NCBI GenBank assembly: GCA_943912755.1
Contig: CALTWF010000002.1
Location: forward strand, 62,001-126,000
Direction: 5' to 3'
DNA: 64,000 nucleotides
Origin: an uncultured Pseudomonas sp.
GTDB taxonomy: Bacteria; Pseudomonadota; Gammaproteobacteria; Pseudomonadales; Pseudomonadaceae
The notes below the pieces were generated by a model. The model worked only from the letters and a program-made list of their open reading frames with translations, had not been told where the DNA came from and searched no databases. The position numbers were made by a program, and so were the translations under genes. Of the stretch, positions 35,248-43,669 are shown piece after piece (within the stretch, counting starts at the first letter, position 1; each line of letters opens with the position of its first letter).

Positions 35248-35307
35248 ATTGCTGATAAAAACATCACTTGCGCAATTTTTTACTAAATATTAATAATTGT
35301 CAGCAAT
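35248..35307. promoter_or_regulatory. Promoter/operator region of the Lrp-type gene
   Basis: An A/T-rich block contains a possible -35 TTGCGC (35268-35273) and, 17 bases on, TAATAA (35291-35296). It is bracketed by an inverted repeat ATTGCTGA (35248-35255) and TCAGCAAT (35300-35307). The layout, just before an Lrp-family gene, fits autoregulation. Both promoter elements match consensus only partly. Confidence 0.4.
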
Positions 35308-35329
35308 CCATACAGAAAAGGCCTGATCC

Positions 35330-35806
35330 ATGAGCAAGCTGGACCGCTACGACCTGAGCATCCTCGCCGAATTGCAGCGCGATGCGCGCATCTCCAACCA
35401 GGAGCTGGCCGAACGCATCGGGCTGTCGCCGTCGCCCTGCTCGCGGCGGGTCAAGCAGCTGGAGGACGACGGTTTCATCTCGCGCCAGGTCGCCCTGCTC
35501 GACCGCAAGAAGCTCGGCCTGAGCCTGACCGCCTATGTGCTGATCGGCATGGACCGGCACACTCCCGAGCGCTTCGAGACCTTCGAGGCGGCGATCCGCA
35601 GCCTGCCGCAGGTGCTGGAGTGCAGCCTGGTGACCGGGATGGACGCCGACTACCAGCTCAAGGTGGTGGTGCCGGACATGGATCACTACCAGAAACTGCT
35701 GCTCGGGCACCTGACCCGCATCGAGGGTGTCACAAGCGTGCGCTCAAGTTTTGTCCTGAATCAGGTTTTGGCCAGTACCGAGCTGCCACTGACCCACCTG
35801 CGCTGA
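35330..35806 (+). CDS. Lrp/AsnC family transcriptional regulator
   Basis: A 158-residue regulator with an N-terminal winged helix (MSKLDRYDLSILAELQRDAR, then NQELAERIGLSPSPCSRRVK) and a C-terminal RAM domain (CSLVTGMDADYQLKVVVPDM, then EGVTSVRSSFVLNQV). The AsnC motif GLSPSPCSRRV is characteristic of the Lrp subgroup. The target is unknown. The nearby inverted repeat and sRNA candidate make these possible targets. Confidence 0.92.
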   Translation: MSKLDRYDLSILAELQRDARISNQELAERIGLSPSPCSRRVKQLEDDGFISRQVALLDRKKLGLSLTAYVLIGMDRHTPERFETFEAAIRSLPQVLECSLVTGMDADYQLKVVVPDMDHYQKLLLGHLTRIEGVTSVRSSFVLNQVLASTELPLTHLR

Positions 35807-35850
35807 GACGCGGCGTATAATCCCGCGCCTCACGCTGCCGGAGAAGATCG

Positions 35851-36057
35851 ATGGATCCTGTGCTGTTCGAAGAGTGGATGATGACCATCCTGGTCACCGC
35901 CCTGATTGGTTTCATGGGCTTCATCGTCTATGACCTGGCGAAGAAGTCCAACGCCGGCAAGCTCGGCACGTTCATCCTGTTCTTCGTCCTCGGCCTGGGG
36001 ATCTTCGCCTTCATCGTCAAGAGCGTGGTGATCACCTGGATCGAGCTCAACAAGTAG
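35851..36057 (+). CDS. DUF2788 family small membrane protein
   Basis: A 68-residue protein starting MDPVLFEEWMMTILVTALIG. Two hydrophobic helices (ILVTALIGFMGFIVYDLA and LGTFILFFVLGLGIFAFIVK) flank a short basic loop KKSNAGK. This is the DUF2788 layout, conserved in Pseudomonas and without known function. It ends three bases before the convergent rluE stop. Confidence 0.87.
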   Translation: MDPVLFEEWMMTILVTALIGFMGFIVYDLAKKSNAGKLGTFILFFVLGLGIFAFIVKSVVITWIELNK

Positions 36058-36060
36058 GCC

Positions 36061-36690
36061 TCAACGCTTCGCTGCGACATCCTTCCACTGCCCGGGCTCC
36101 AGCCCGTCCAGCGTCCAGTCGCCGATCCTGACCCGCACCAGGCGCAGGGTCGGCAGCCCGACCGCCGCAGTCATGCGCCGTACCTGGCGGTTGCGGCCTT
36201 CCTTGATGATCAACTCCAGCCAGCTGGTCGGCACGCTTTTGCGAAAGCGCACCGGCGGATTGCGCGGCCACAGTTCGGGCTCGTCCAGCTGACGGGCCTG
36301 GGCCGGCAGGGTCGGGCCGTCGTTCAGCTCGACACCGTCGCGCAGGCGCTGGATCTGCTCCGCGCTCGGCTCACCCTCCACCTGCACCCAATAGGTTTTC
36401 GGCAGCTTGTGCTTCGGATCAGCGATGCGCGCCTGCAACTGGCCGTCGTTGGTCAGCAGCAGCAGGCCTTCGCTGTCGCGGTCGAGACGGCCGGCAGGGT
36501 AGACGCCAGGCACGTCGATGAAGTCCTTGAGGGTCGACCGCCCCTCGCCGTCGCTGAACTGGGTCAGCACGTCGAAGGGCTTGTTGAACAGGATCAACCG
36601 CGGCTCGGTCGGCGGCGCCTTGGGCTGGCGTCGCGGACCGGCGGGTTTGGCCGCGGGGCGGCGCGGCGGCTTGCGTGGGGGTAACGGCAT
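36061..36690 (-). CDS. rluE: 23S rRNA pseudouridine(2457) synthase
   Basis: A 209-residue RsuA/RluB/E/F-family enzyme. A basic Pro/Arg-rich N-terminal tail (residues 1-28) precedes LILFNKPFDVLTQFSD. PAGRLDRDSEGLLLLTNDG contains the catalytic Asp, followed by KTYWVQVEG and IIKEGRNRQVRRMTAAVG. There is no S4 domain, which fits RluE. It modifies U2457 of 23S rRNA. It lies six bases before the amn stop on the same strand. Confidence 0.92.
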   Translation of the reverse strand: MPLPPRKPPRRPAAKPAGPRRQPKAPPTEPRLILFNKPFDVLTQFSDGEGRSTLKDFIDVPGVYPAGRLDRDSEGLLLLTNDGQLQARIADPKHKLPKTYWVQVEGEPSAEQIQRLRDGVELNDGPTLPAQARQLDEPELWPRNPPVRFRKSVPTSWLELIIKEGRNRQVRRMTAAVGLPTLRLVRVRIGDWTLDGLEPGQWKDVAAKR

Positions 36691-36696
36691 GAAACC

Positions 36697-38169
36697 TCAG
36701 CGGAACGGCGGCTCGTCGAAACTGCGCAGTTTACGCGAGTGCAGCGAGTTCAGTTCGGTGCGCAGCAGGTCGAGGGCGGCGATGCCGATCTTCAGGTGCT
36801 GGCTGACCGCCCGGTTGTAGAAGGCATTGGCCGAACCCGGCAGCTTGATCTCGCTGTGCAGCGGTTTGTCCGAGACGCACAGCAGCGTGCCGTAGGGCAC
36901 CCGCAGGCGATAGCCCTGGGCGGCGATGGTGCCGCTTTCCATATCCACCGCCACGGCGCGGGACAGGTTGATCAGCGGGCGCTCCTGGGCCCAGCGCAGT
37001 TCCCAGTTGCGGTCGTCGTAGGTCAGCACGGTGCCGGTGCGCAGGCGCTTCTTCAGCTCGTCGCCGCGCTCGCCGGTGACCTGCGCCGCCGCTTCCTGCA
37101 GCGCCAGCTGCACTTCCGCCAGCGCCGGGATCGGGATGTTCGGCGGCACCACGCGATCGAGGATGCCGTCGCGGCGCATGTAGGCATGGGCCAGCACGTA
37201 GTCGCCGATGGTCTGCGACTGCCGCAGGCCGCCGCAGTGGCCGATCATCAGCCAGCAGTGCGGGCGCAGCACCGCCAGGTGGTCGGTGATGTTCTTGGCG
37301 TTGGACGGGCCGACACCGATGTTGACCAGGGTGATGCCGTCGCCATCGGCGGCGATCAGGTGGTAGGCCGGCATCTGGTAGCGGTGCCAGACCACCCCGG
37401 CGACCAGCGCCTGGGCTTCGCCGTTGTCCATGGCCTTTTCGATGATCACGTTGCCCGGCAGGACCATGCGCACGAAGCGCGGGTCGTCGCGCAGCTGCTC
37501 CAGGCCGTGGCTGATGAACTGGTCGACATAGCGGTGGTAGTTGGTCAGCAGGATCCACGGCTGCACATGGCGCCAGTCGCTGCCGGTGTAGTGCACCAGG
37601 CGGCGCAGCGAGAAGTCCACGCGGGCAGCGTCGAACAGCGCCAGCGGCAGGGTTTCGGCAGTGCCCCAGTCGTACAGGCCGTCGGCGATGCCGTCGGTGG
37701 CGGCGGACAGGTCGGTGCTGGGGAACACCCGCGCCAGCGCCGCGGCGGTGATGCCGGAGCCGGCCAGCTCATCGCCCTGCTCGACCACATAGGGGTACGG
37801 GATGTTCTGCTCGCTGACGCCCACTTCGACGCTGACGTTGAAGTCCTTCATCAGCGGCTGCAGCTGCTCCAGCAGATAACCGCGGAACGCGGCCGGATGG
37901 GTCACGGTCACGCTGTAGGTCCCCGGCAGCTGGACCTTGGCGTAGGCCCGGGTGGTCGCCGGCACTTCACCGTTGTGGTGATAGTGCAGGCGCAGCTCGG
38001 GATAGCGGAACAGCGAACGCTCGTCGGCGTCCGGCTCGGTGCGGTCCTTCAGGTAGCGCTTGAGCGCCTGGCTGAGGGCGGCGGTCGCGGTTTCGTGCAG
38101 GGCCGCCAGGCGGTCGACGGCTTGCTCGGCGGTTTCTACGGCAACGAAGGCTTCATCAAAACGGGTCAC
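36697..38169 (-). CDS. amn: AMP nucleosidase
   Basis: A 490-residue enzyme close to the usual 484 of E. coli Amn. The N-terminal AMNp_N domain (residues 1-180) starts MTRFDEAFVAVETAEQAVDR. The C-terminal phosphorylase fold has GVGPSNAKNITDHLAVLRPH, MIGHCGGLRQSQTIGDYVLA and AVDMESGTIAAQGYRLRVPY with the catalytic Asp/Glu region. It splits AMP to adenine and ribose 5-phosphate and balances purine pools. Gene order amn-aidB-ladS matches other Pseudomonas. Confidence 0.95.
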   Translation of the reverse strand: MTRFDEAFVAVETAEQAVDRLAALHETATAALSQALKRYLKDRTEPDADERSLFRYPELRLHYHHNGEVPATTRAYAKVQLPGTYSVTVTHPAAFRGYLLEQLQPLMKDFNVSVEVGVSEQNIPYPYVVEQGDELAGSGITAAALARVFPSTDLSAATDGIADGLYDWGTAETLPLALFDAARVDFSLRRLVHYTGSDWRHVQPWILLTNYHRYVDQFISHGLEQLRDDPRFVRMVLPGNVIIEKAMDNGEAQALVAGVVWHRYQMPAYHLIAADGDGITLVNIGVGPSNAKNITDHLAVLRPHCWLMIGHCGGLRQSQTIGDYVLAHAYMRRDGILDRVVPPNIPIPALAEVQLALQEAAAQVTGERGDELKKRLRTGTVLTYDDRNWELRWAQERPLINLSRAVAVDMESGTIAAQGYRLRVPYGTLLCVSDKPLHSEIKLPGSANAFYNRAVSQHLKIGIAALDLLRTELNSLHSRKLRSFDEPPFR

Positions 38170-38236
38170 TGGTTACTTCCTGTCTGACATGCATGTTTCC
38201 ATCTTGCCTACATCCGATGACAAAGGCACGCGCCGT

Positions 38237-39889
38237 TCAGAAGCCGTGGGACGGGGTCGAGCGTTGCACCAGCGCGGCCACGTCCAGCCCACGCGGCAAG
38301 GTGCCATGGACCCGCCCGCCCTGGCCCAGGCGGCTGGCGATGAAGGCATCGCTGACCGTGGCGTTGCCCGCCTCCAGCAGCAGCTTGGCCTGCAGGCCGA
38401 CGGCGATGTCCTCGGTCAGCTGGCGGGCGCGGTACTGGATATCGCCGGTGTCGGCGAACGCCGTCTTCAGCGCGGCGATGTGGGCCGCGAGGCGGCGGTC
38501 GCCATGGCCATCGCCCAGCTCGATGAACAGGCTGTCGAGCACCCCGGGCTCCTTGGACAGGGCGCGCAGCACATCCAGGCACTGCACGTTGCCCGAGCCT
38601 TCCCAGGTGGAGTTGACCGGCGCCTCGCGGTAGAGCCGCGGCAGGATGCTGTCCTCGACATAGCCGGCGCCGCCCATGCATTCGGCGGCCTCGTTGATCA
38701 TTGCCGGGGCACGCTTGCAGATCCAATACTTGCCCACCGCCGTCACCAGCCGCGAGAAATGCGCCTGCTGCGGGTCGTCGAGATGATCCAGGGCCTGGCC
38801 CATGCGCAGGCTCAGGGCCAGCGCCGCCTCGCTTTCCAGGGCCAGGTCGGCGATGACGTTCTGCATCAGCGGCTGCTCGGCCAGCACCCGGCCGCCGACC
38901 TGGCGGTGGGCGCAATGGTGCGCGGCCTGGGTCAGGGCCTGACGCATCAGCGCACTGGAGCCGACCATGCAATCGAAGCGGGTCATGGCGACCATCTCGA
39001 TGATGGTCGGCACGCCGCGGCCCTCCTCGCCGATCATCCAGGCCAGGGCGCCACGGAACTCCACCTCGCTGGAGGCGTTGGACCAGTTGCCCAGCTTGTT
39101 CTTCAGGCGCTGGATATAGAACTGGTTGCGCTGGTCGTCCGGCCGGTGGCGCGGCAGCAGGAAGCAGCTCAGGCCTTTGTCGGTCTGGGCCAGGGTGAGG
39201 AAGGCATCGCACATCGGCGCCGAGCAGAACCACTTGTGGCCGACCAGCTCGTAAGCCTGGCCCGGCCCGGCAGCGCCGACCGGATACGCGCGGGTGGTGT
39301 TGGCGCGCACATCGGTGCCGCCCTGCTTCTCGGTCATCGCCATGCCGAGGGTCACCCCGGCCTTGTGCCGGTCACCGATATTGCGCGGGTCGTACTCGGT
39401 GGCGAGGACCTTGGGCAACCAGTATTGCGCCAGCTCGGGTTGCAGCTTGAGCGCGGGCACGGCGGCGAAGGTCATGGTCAGCGGGCAGCCGCTGCCGGCT
39501 TCAGCCTGGCTGTGCAGGTAGGTCATGCAGGCCCGGGCGACATGGGCGCCGTCGCGGGGTTCGCTCCAGGGCAGCGAGGGCAGGCCGTGCTCGATGGCCG
39601 TGCGCATCAACTGGTGATAGGCCGGGTGGAACTCCACCAGGTCGATGCGATGGCCATAGCGGTCGTGACTGACGAACTGCGGCTTGTTCTGGTTGGCGAG
39701 AAAGCCCGCCTCCATCAGCGGCCCGCCGGCCAGGGCCCCGTACGCCTCGATCCGCGCTTCGGCCCAACCGGCCCCGTACCGCCGCCCCCACTCCTGCAAT
39801 GGCAGGTCGAGACGGTAGAGGTTGGCGCCATCGAGGGATGGCGGCTGGTTGGTCACTTCGTGGGTTTCAGCGTACTGATGCAGGTTCAT
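38237..39889 (-). CDS. aidB: AidB-type acyl-CoA dehydrogenase
   Basis: A 550-residue flavoprotein starting MNLHQYAETHEVTNQPPSL. SGCPLTMTFAAVP, GMAMTEKQGGTDVRANTTRA and YELVGHKWFCSAPMCDAFL form the FAD/acyl-CoA region, MTRFDCMVGSSALMRQAL the C-terminal helical bundle, and VNSTWEGSGNVQCLDVLR closely matches AidB. E. coli AidB is part of the adaptive response to alkylation; the natural reaction is uncertain. The start at 39889 follows the AidB N-terminus (NQPPSLDGANLY). Confidence 0.9.
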   Translation of the reverse strand: MNLHQYAETHEVTNQPPSLDGANLYRLDLPLQEWGRRYGAGWAEARIEAYGALAGGPLMEAGFLANQNKPQFVSHDRYGHRIDLVEFHPAYHQLMRTAIEHGLPSLPWSEPRDGAHVARACMTYLHSQAEAGSGCPLTMTFAAVPALKLQPELAQYWLPKVLATEYDPRNIGDRHKAGVTLGMAMTEKQGGTDVRANTTRAYPVGAAGPGQAYELVGHKWFCSAPMCDAFLTLAQTDKGLSCFLLPRHRPDDQRNQFYIQRLKNKLGNWSNASSEVEFRGALAWMIGEEGRGVPTIIEMVAMTRFDCMVGSSALMRQALTQAAHHCAHRQVGGRVLAEQPLMQNVIADLALESEAALALSLRMGQALDHLDDPQQAHFSRLVTAVGKYWICKRAPAMINEAAECMGGAGYVEDSILPRLYREAPVNSTWEGSGNVQCLDVLRALSKEPGVLDSLFIELGDGHGDRRLAAHIAALKTAFADTGDIQYRARQLTEDIAVGLQAKLLLEAGNATVSDAFIASRLGQGGRVHGTLPRGLDVAALVQRSTPSHGF

Positions 39890-39965
39890 TCGGGGCTCCT
39901 GATAGGACGTGTCTGAAAGAATCAGTGAATCACGCCCGGAACCCGGCACAAAGTGACAAAAATGC

Positions 39966-41939
39966 CTAACGCGGTGCGATATGTCCCGGGGCCAGCGGCA
40001 CTGCCACGGCCAGGGCAAGGCTCAGTTCGAAGCTGCTGCCCTGCCCTGGCACCGAGTTGTGGCTCAGGCGCGCGCCCATCAGTTCGGCGAGCCGGCGGCA
40101 GATCGCCAGGCCGATGCCCAGGCCGCCGTACTCGCGGCTCATCGAACCATCGACCTGGAAGAAACGCTGGTACAGCAGCGCGTCGTCGAGATCGGCAAAG
40201 CCGATGCCGCTGTCGCGCACAGTGAAGGTCAGTGCCAGCAAATGCTGGCTGACATGGCCGCGCACCTGCAGGTTGACCCCGCCGCGATGGGTGAACTTGA
40301 TCCCGTTGTCCAGCAGGTAGCCGAGGCACAGTGCCAGCTTGTGCCGGTCACCGAGCAGGCGGTCGGCAAGGTCGTCGGCCACATCCAGGTGCAACAGCAG
40401 GTCCTTGTCCATGGCCGGGGTGATGAAGCGCGTGCGCAGCTCCTGGACCAGCCCGCGCAGGCTGAACGATTCGACCCGCGCCACCAGGCGCCCGGCCTGG
40501 AGCTCGCTGAGGATCAGGATGTCGTCGACCATGCGCAGCATGTCCTGCGCCGCGATACTGGCGGTGTGCTGGTACTGGCTCAGCTCGGTACTCATCGGCT
40601 GGGTCTGCATCAGTTCCAGGGAGCCGATCACGCCGTTCATCGGCGTGCGCAATTCATGGGTGACGGTGGCGAGGAACTGGTCCTTGAGCTGGTTGCTGTG
40701 GGCCAGCTGGCGGTTGAGCAGTTCCAGCTTCTGCCCGGCTTCGCGCAGTACCGCGGCTTTTTCCTCGCGCATGGCGTTGATCCGGTCGGCGAGGGCCAGG
40801 GACAGCAGGCAGACTTCCAACGCGGCGCCGATCTGGCTGGCGTACATGGTCAGGAACACGTTGGGCAGATGGCCCAGCACCATTAGCGTATTGACCAGCC
40901 CGCCCAGCAGGAAGGCCGACCAGGCGATGATGAAATAGCGCGCAACCCGCAACCCGCGCCACCAGGCGAACAGCCCGGCGGCAAAGATGCACAGGGTGAA
41001 GGCCAGGGCCAGCAGGGTCGCCAGGCGCAGGGCCAGGCCGTAGCCGGAGGCCAGCGACATCAGCATCACCAGCGCCGAACAGATCACCAGGCCCTGCAAC
41101 AGCCGGTCGAACGCCCGGCTGTGACTGGCCAGGCGCAGGAAACTGCGGGCGAACAGGCAGCCGAACAGGCCTGCCGCGCCGATGAACAGCGGTGTCGAGG
41201 CATTCGCCCACCAGGGGCTGTTCGGCCACAGGTAGGCCACCGCGGCGCCGTTGACCGAGAGCTGGTAGAGCCCGAAGGAAGCGATATAGAGGATGTACCA
41301 GAGGTAACTGATATCCCGCACGCTGATATAGATGAACAGGTTGTACACCAGCATGCCCAGCAATACGCCGTAGATCAGCCCGAGCACATAGATCTTCGCC
41401 GGTAGCGCTTCGATATAGGCCTGGGTCGACCACAGGCTGAGCGGCGCCTGTATCGAACCTTCGCTTTGCAGGCGCAGGTAGGCGGTCAGCGCCTGGTCCG
41501 GCTGCATCGGCAACTCGAAGACGTAGTTGGCCTGTTCGATCTGCCGGCTGGCGTAGGGCAAGGCGTCGCCGGTGCGCTGGACCAGGCGGTAGCGGCCCGA
41601 GGCATCCGCCAGGTACAGCTCCAGGTGGTCCAGCGGCGGGTAGGCCAGTTCCAGCAACCAGGTACGCGGTGCGGCCTGCGGCATGGCGATATAGCGCAGG
41701 TCGACCTTGAGCCAGAACGCCGAGGTCGAATAACCGGCGTTGAGCACATCGGCAGGATGCGCTTTGAAGGAGGCGGCGAAGGCAGGTGAACTGACCTGTT
41801 CGATGGAGGCGCTGCCGTCGGTGTCCTCGAACACCTGCATGACGCGGCCAAGGGGCAGGTTTCGGGTCGAGTCGTCGAAATCGACGGCTCCGGCCAGCAA
41901 GGGCAGCCAGCCCAGCACAACAATCAGCAAATAGCGCAT
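39966..41939 (-). CDS. ladS: 7TMR-DISM sensor histidine kinase, LadS-like without receiver domain
   Basis: A 657-residue membrane kinase with a signal peptide (MRYLLIVVLGWLPLLAGAVD) and a periplasmic 7TMR-DISMED2 domain (residues about 25-160). Seven transmembrane helices (about 180-390) precede HisKA with phospho-acceptor His428 in THELRTPMNGV, and an HATPase with DNGIKFTHRGG, DSGIGF and GGLGIGLAI. Gene order (amn-aidB-kinase-thiD-thiE-hemL) matches P. aeruginosa ladS, which feeds the Gac/Rsm switch. That protein has a C-terminal receiver; this one ends right after the ATPase domain. Orthology is by synteny and architecture. Confidence 0.72.
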   Translation of the reverse strand: MRYLLIVVLGWLPLLAGAVDFDDSTRNLPLGRVMQVFEDTDGSASIEQVSSPAFAASFKAHPADVLNAGYSTSAFWLKVDLRYIAMPQAAPRTWLLELAYPPLDHLELYLADASGRYRLVQRTGDALPYASRQIEQANYVFELPMQPDQALTAYLRLQSEGSIQAPLSLWSTQAYIEALPAKIYVLGLIYGVLLGMLVYNLFIYISVRDISYLWYILYIASFGLYQLSVNGAAVAYLWPNSPWWANASTPLFIGAAGLFGCLFARSFLRLASHSRAFDRLLQGLVICSALVMLMSLASGYGLALRLATLLALAFTLCIFAAGLFAWWRGLRVARYFIIAWSAFLLGGLVNTLMVLGHLPNVFLTMYASQIGAALEVCLLSLALADRINAMREEKAAVLREAGQKLELLNRQLAHSNQLKDQFLATVTHELRTPMNGVIGSLELMQTQPMSTELSQYQHTASIAAQDMLRMVDDILILSELQAGRLVARVESFSLRGLVQELRTRFITPAMDKDLLLHLDVADDLADRLLGDRHKLALCLGYLLDNGIKFTHRGGVNLQVRGHVSQHLLALTFTVRDSGIGFADLDDALLYQRFFQVDGSMSREYGGLGIGLAICRRLAELMGARLSHNSVPGQGSSFELSLALAVAVPLAPGHIAPR

Positions 41940-42201
41940 ACAGCCCCGGGGAATGGCCTGTACGGTCACGTCGTGATGCCCCAGTCCTTGTGAGACGACG
42001 AGATCCGGCAGAGCCTGATGTCATTTTCGAAGCACTCTAGCATAGCGGCTTCCAACTGCCAGAGGCGAGGTCGAAAACCACGCAAAAGGCTCTAGAGCGG
42101 CACTTTCAGCGTATATGAGAGAAATTCCTGATCACCTGGACAGAAAACTCCAGCGCCGCGGTCGTTCCGCCAAAAGCGTTTGGTGGTAAGCTCGCGCACC
42201 T

Positions 42202-42999
42202 ATGAATACCTACAGCTCCCGCCCCGTTGTCCTCTGTCTCTCCGGCCACGACCCCAGTGGCGGCGCCGGCCTGCAGGCAGATATCGAAGCCCTGATCGCG
42301 CAAGGCTGCCACGCCGCTCCGGCCGTGACCGCCCTGACCGTGCAGGATACCGTCAATGTCCAGGATTTCCGCGTGCTCGACCGCGAGTGGGTGCTGGCCC
42401 AGGCCAATATCGTCCTGGCCGATTCCGAGGTCGCTGCGGTCAAGCTCGGCATGCTCGGCTCGCTGGAAATGGTCGACACCGTGGTCGAGCTGCTCGGCGC
42501 CCATCCGCACCTGCCGATGGTCTGCGATCCGGTGCTGCGCGCCGGCGGCGGTGGCCGACTGGGCAAGGACGAAGTCGGCTACGCCATGCGTGAGCGCCTG
42601 CTGCCGCTGGCCACCATCGCCACGCCGAACCTGCCGGAAGCGCGCATCCTGGCCGAGCTGCCGGAAGGCAGCGCCGATGAGTGCGCGGAGAAACTGCTGC
42701 CCTACGTCGAGCACCTGCTGATCACCGGCGGCCATGGCGACGAGACCGAGATCCACAACCGCCTGTACAGCCGCGATGGCCAGCGCCACACCTGGACCTG
42801 CCAGCGCCTGCCGGGCAGCTACCATGGATCCGGCTGCACCCTGGCCAGCGCCCTGGCCGGCCGCCTGGCCCTCGGCGAGCAACTGCACAGCGCAGTGCGT
42901 ACGGCGCTGGACTACACCTGGCGCACCCTGCGCGATGCCGAGCAACTGGGCAAGGGCCAATACGTGCCCCGTCGCCTGCCCCTGGATTTCTGTTCCTGA
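42202..42999 (+). CDS. thiD: Hydroxymethylpyrimidine/phosphomethylpyrimidine kinase
   Basis: A 265-residue ribokinase-fold enzyme. The N-terminus has CLSGHDPSGGAGLQADIEAL, the substrate loop, then MVCDPVLRAGGGGRL and the anion-hole motif GSGCTLASALAGRLAL with the catalytic region. It phosphorylates HMP and HMP-P for thiamine synthesis. thiE starts 28 bases downstream. It is divergent from the kinase across 262 bases, where no further feature was recognised. Confidence 0.94.
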   Translation: MNTYSSRPVVLCLSGHDPSGGAGLQADIEALIAQGCHAAPAVTALTVQDTVNVQDFRVLDREWVLAQANIVLADSEVAAVKLGMLGSLEMVDTVVELLGAHPHLPMVCDPVLRAGGGGRLGKDEVGYAMRERLLPLATIATPNLPEARILAELPEGSADECAEKLLPYVEHLLITGGHGDETEIHNRLYSRDGQRHTWTCQRLPGSYHGSGCTLASALAGRLALGEQLHSAVRTALDYTWRTLRDAEQLGKGQYVPRRLPLDFCS

Positions 43000-43026
43000 C
43001 GCACGATTCGCTGTGAGGCGCCTGTA

Positions 43027-43653
43027 ATGAAGCTACGCGGTTTGTATGCCATCACCGACAGCCAGTTGCTGGCCGGGCGGTTTCTTCCTTATGTCGAGGC
43101 CGCGCTGGAAGGCGGGGTGACCCTGCTGCAATACCGCGACAAGAGCGACAACCAGGCCCAGCGCCTGCGCGAGGCCGAGACGCTGCGCGACCTGTGCGAG
43201 CGCTACAAGACCCGCCTGATCATCAACGACGACGCCGAACTGGCCGCCCGCCTCGGCGTCGGCGTACACCTGGGGCAGACCGATGGCCCGCTGACCCCGG
43301 CGCGCACCTTGCTGGGCAAGGACGCGATCATCGGCTCCACCTGCCACGCACAACTAGAGCTGGCCGAGCAGGCCAGCCGGGAAGGCGCCAGCTATGTCGC
43401 CTTCGGTCGCTTCTTCAATTCGCTGACCAAGCCCGGAGCTCCCGCCGCCGACCTGGCCCTGATCGAACAGGCCAAGGCGCGGATCAAGCTGCCGGTGGCG
43501 GTGATCGGCGGCATCACCCTGGACAACGCCGCACCGCTGGTCGAGCACGGTGCCGACCTGCTGGCGGTGATCCATGGCCTGTTCGGTGCCGACAGCGCGC
43601 AGGAAGTGACCCGCCGCGCCCGTGCCTTCAACGCCCTTTTCTCCAGTCTCTGA
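43027..43653 (+). CDS. thiE: Thiamine phosphate synthase
   Basis: A 208-residue TIM barrel. GLYAITDSQLL and VTLLQYRDKSD form the pyrimidine site, INDDAELAARLGVGVHLGQT holds the metal/pyrophosphate Asp, STCHAQLELAEQAS and VAVIGGITLDNAAPLVEHGA complete the barrel. It joins HMP-pyrophosphate and thiazole phosphate to thiamine phosphate. It follows thiD on the same strand and hemL starts 17 bases downstream. Confidence 0.95.
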   Translation: MKLRGLYAITDSQLLAGRFLPYVEAALEGGVTLLQYRDKSDNQAQRLREAETLRDLCERYKTRLIINDDAELAARLGVGVHLGQTDGPLTPARTLLGKDAIIGSTCHAQLELAEQASREGASYVAFGRFFNSLTKPGAPAADLALIEQAKARIKLPVAVIGGITLDNAAPLVEHGADLLAVIHGLFGADSAQEVTRRARAFNALFSSL

Positions 43654-43669
43654 TTTACGAGGAACCTTC

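Noticed and set aside
35013..35267. 84-codon open frame on the minus strand as a protein gene
   Set aside because: It has no convincing ribosome site, no recognisable motif, and ends within a strong terminator stem; a structured RNA explains the region better.
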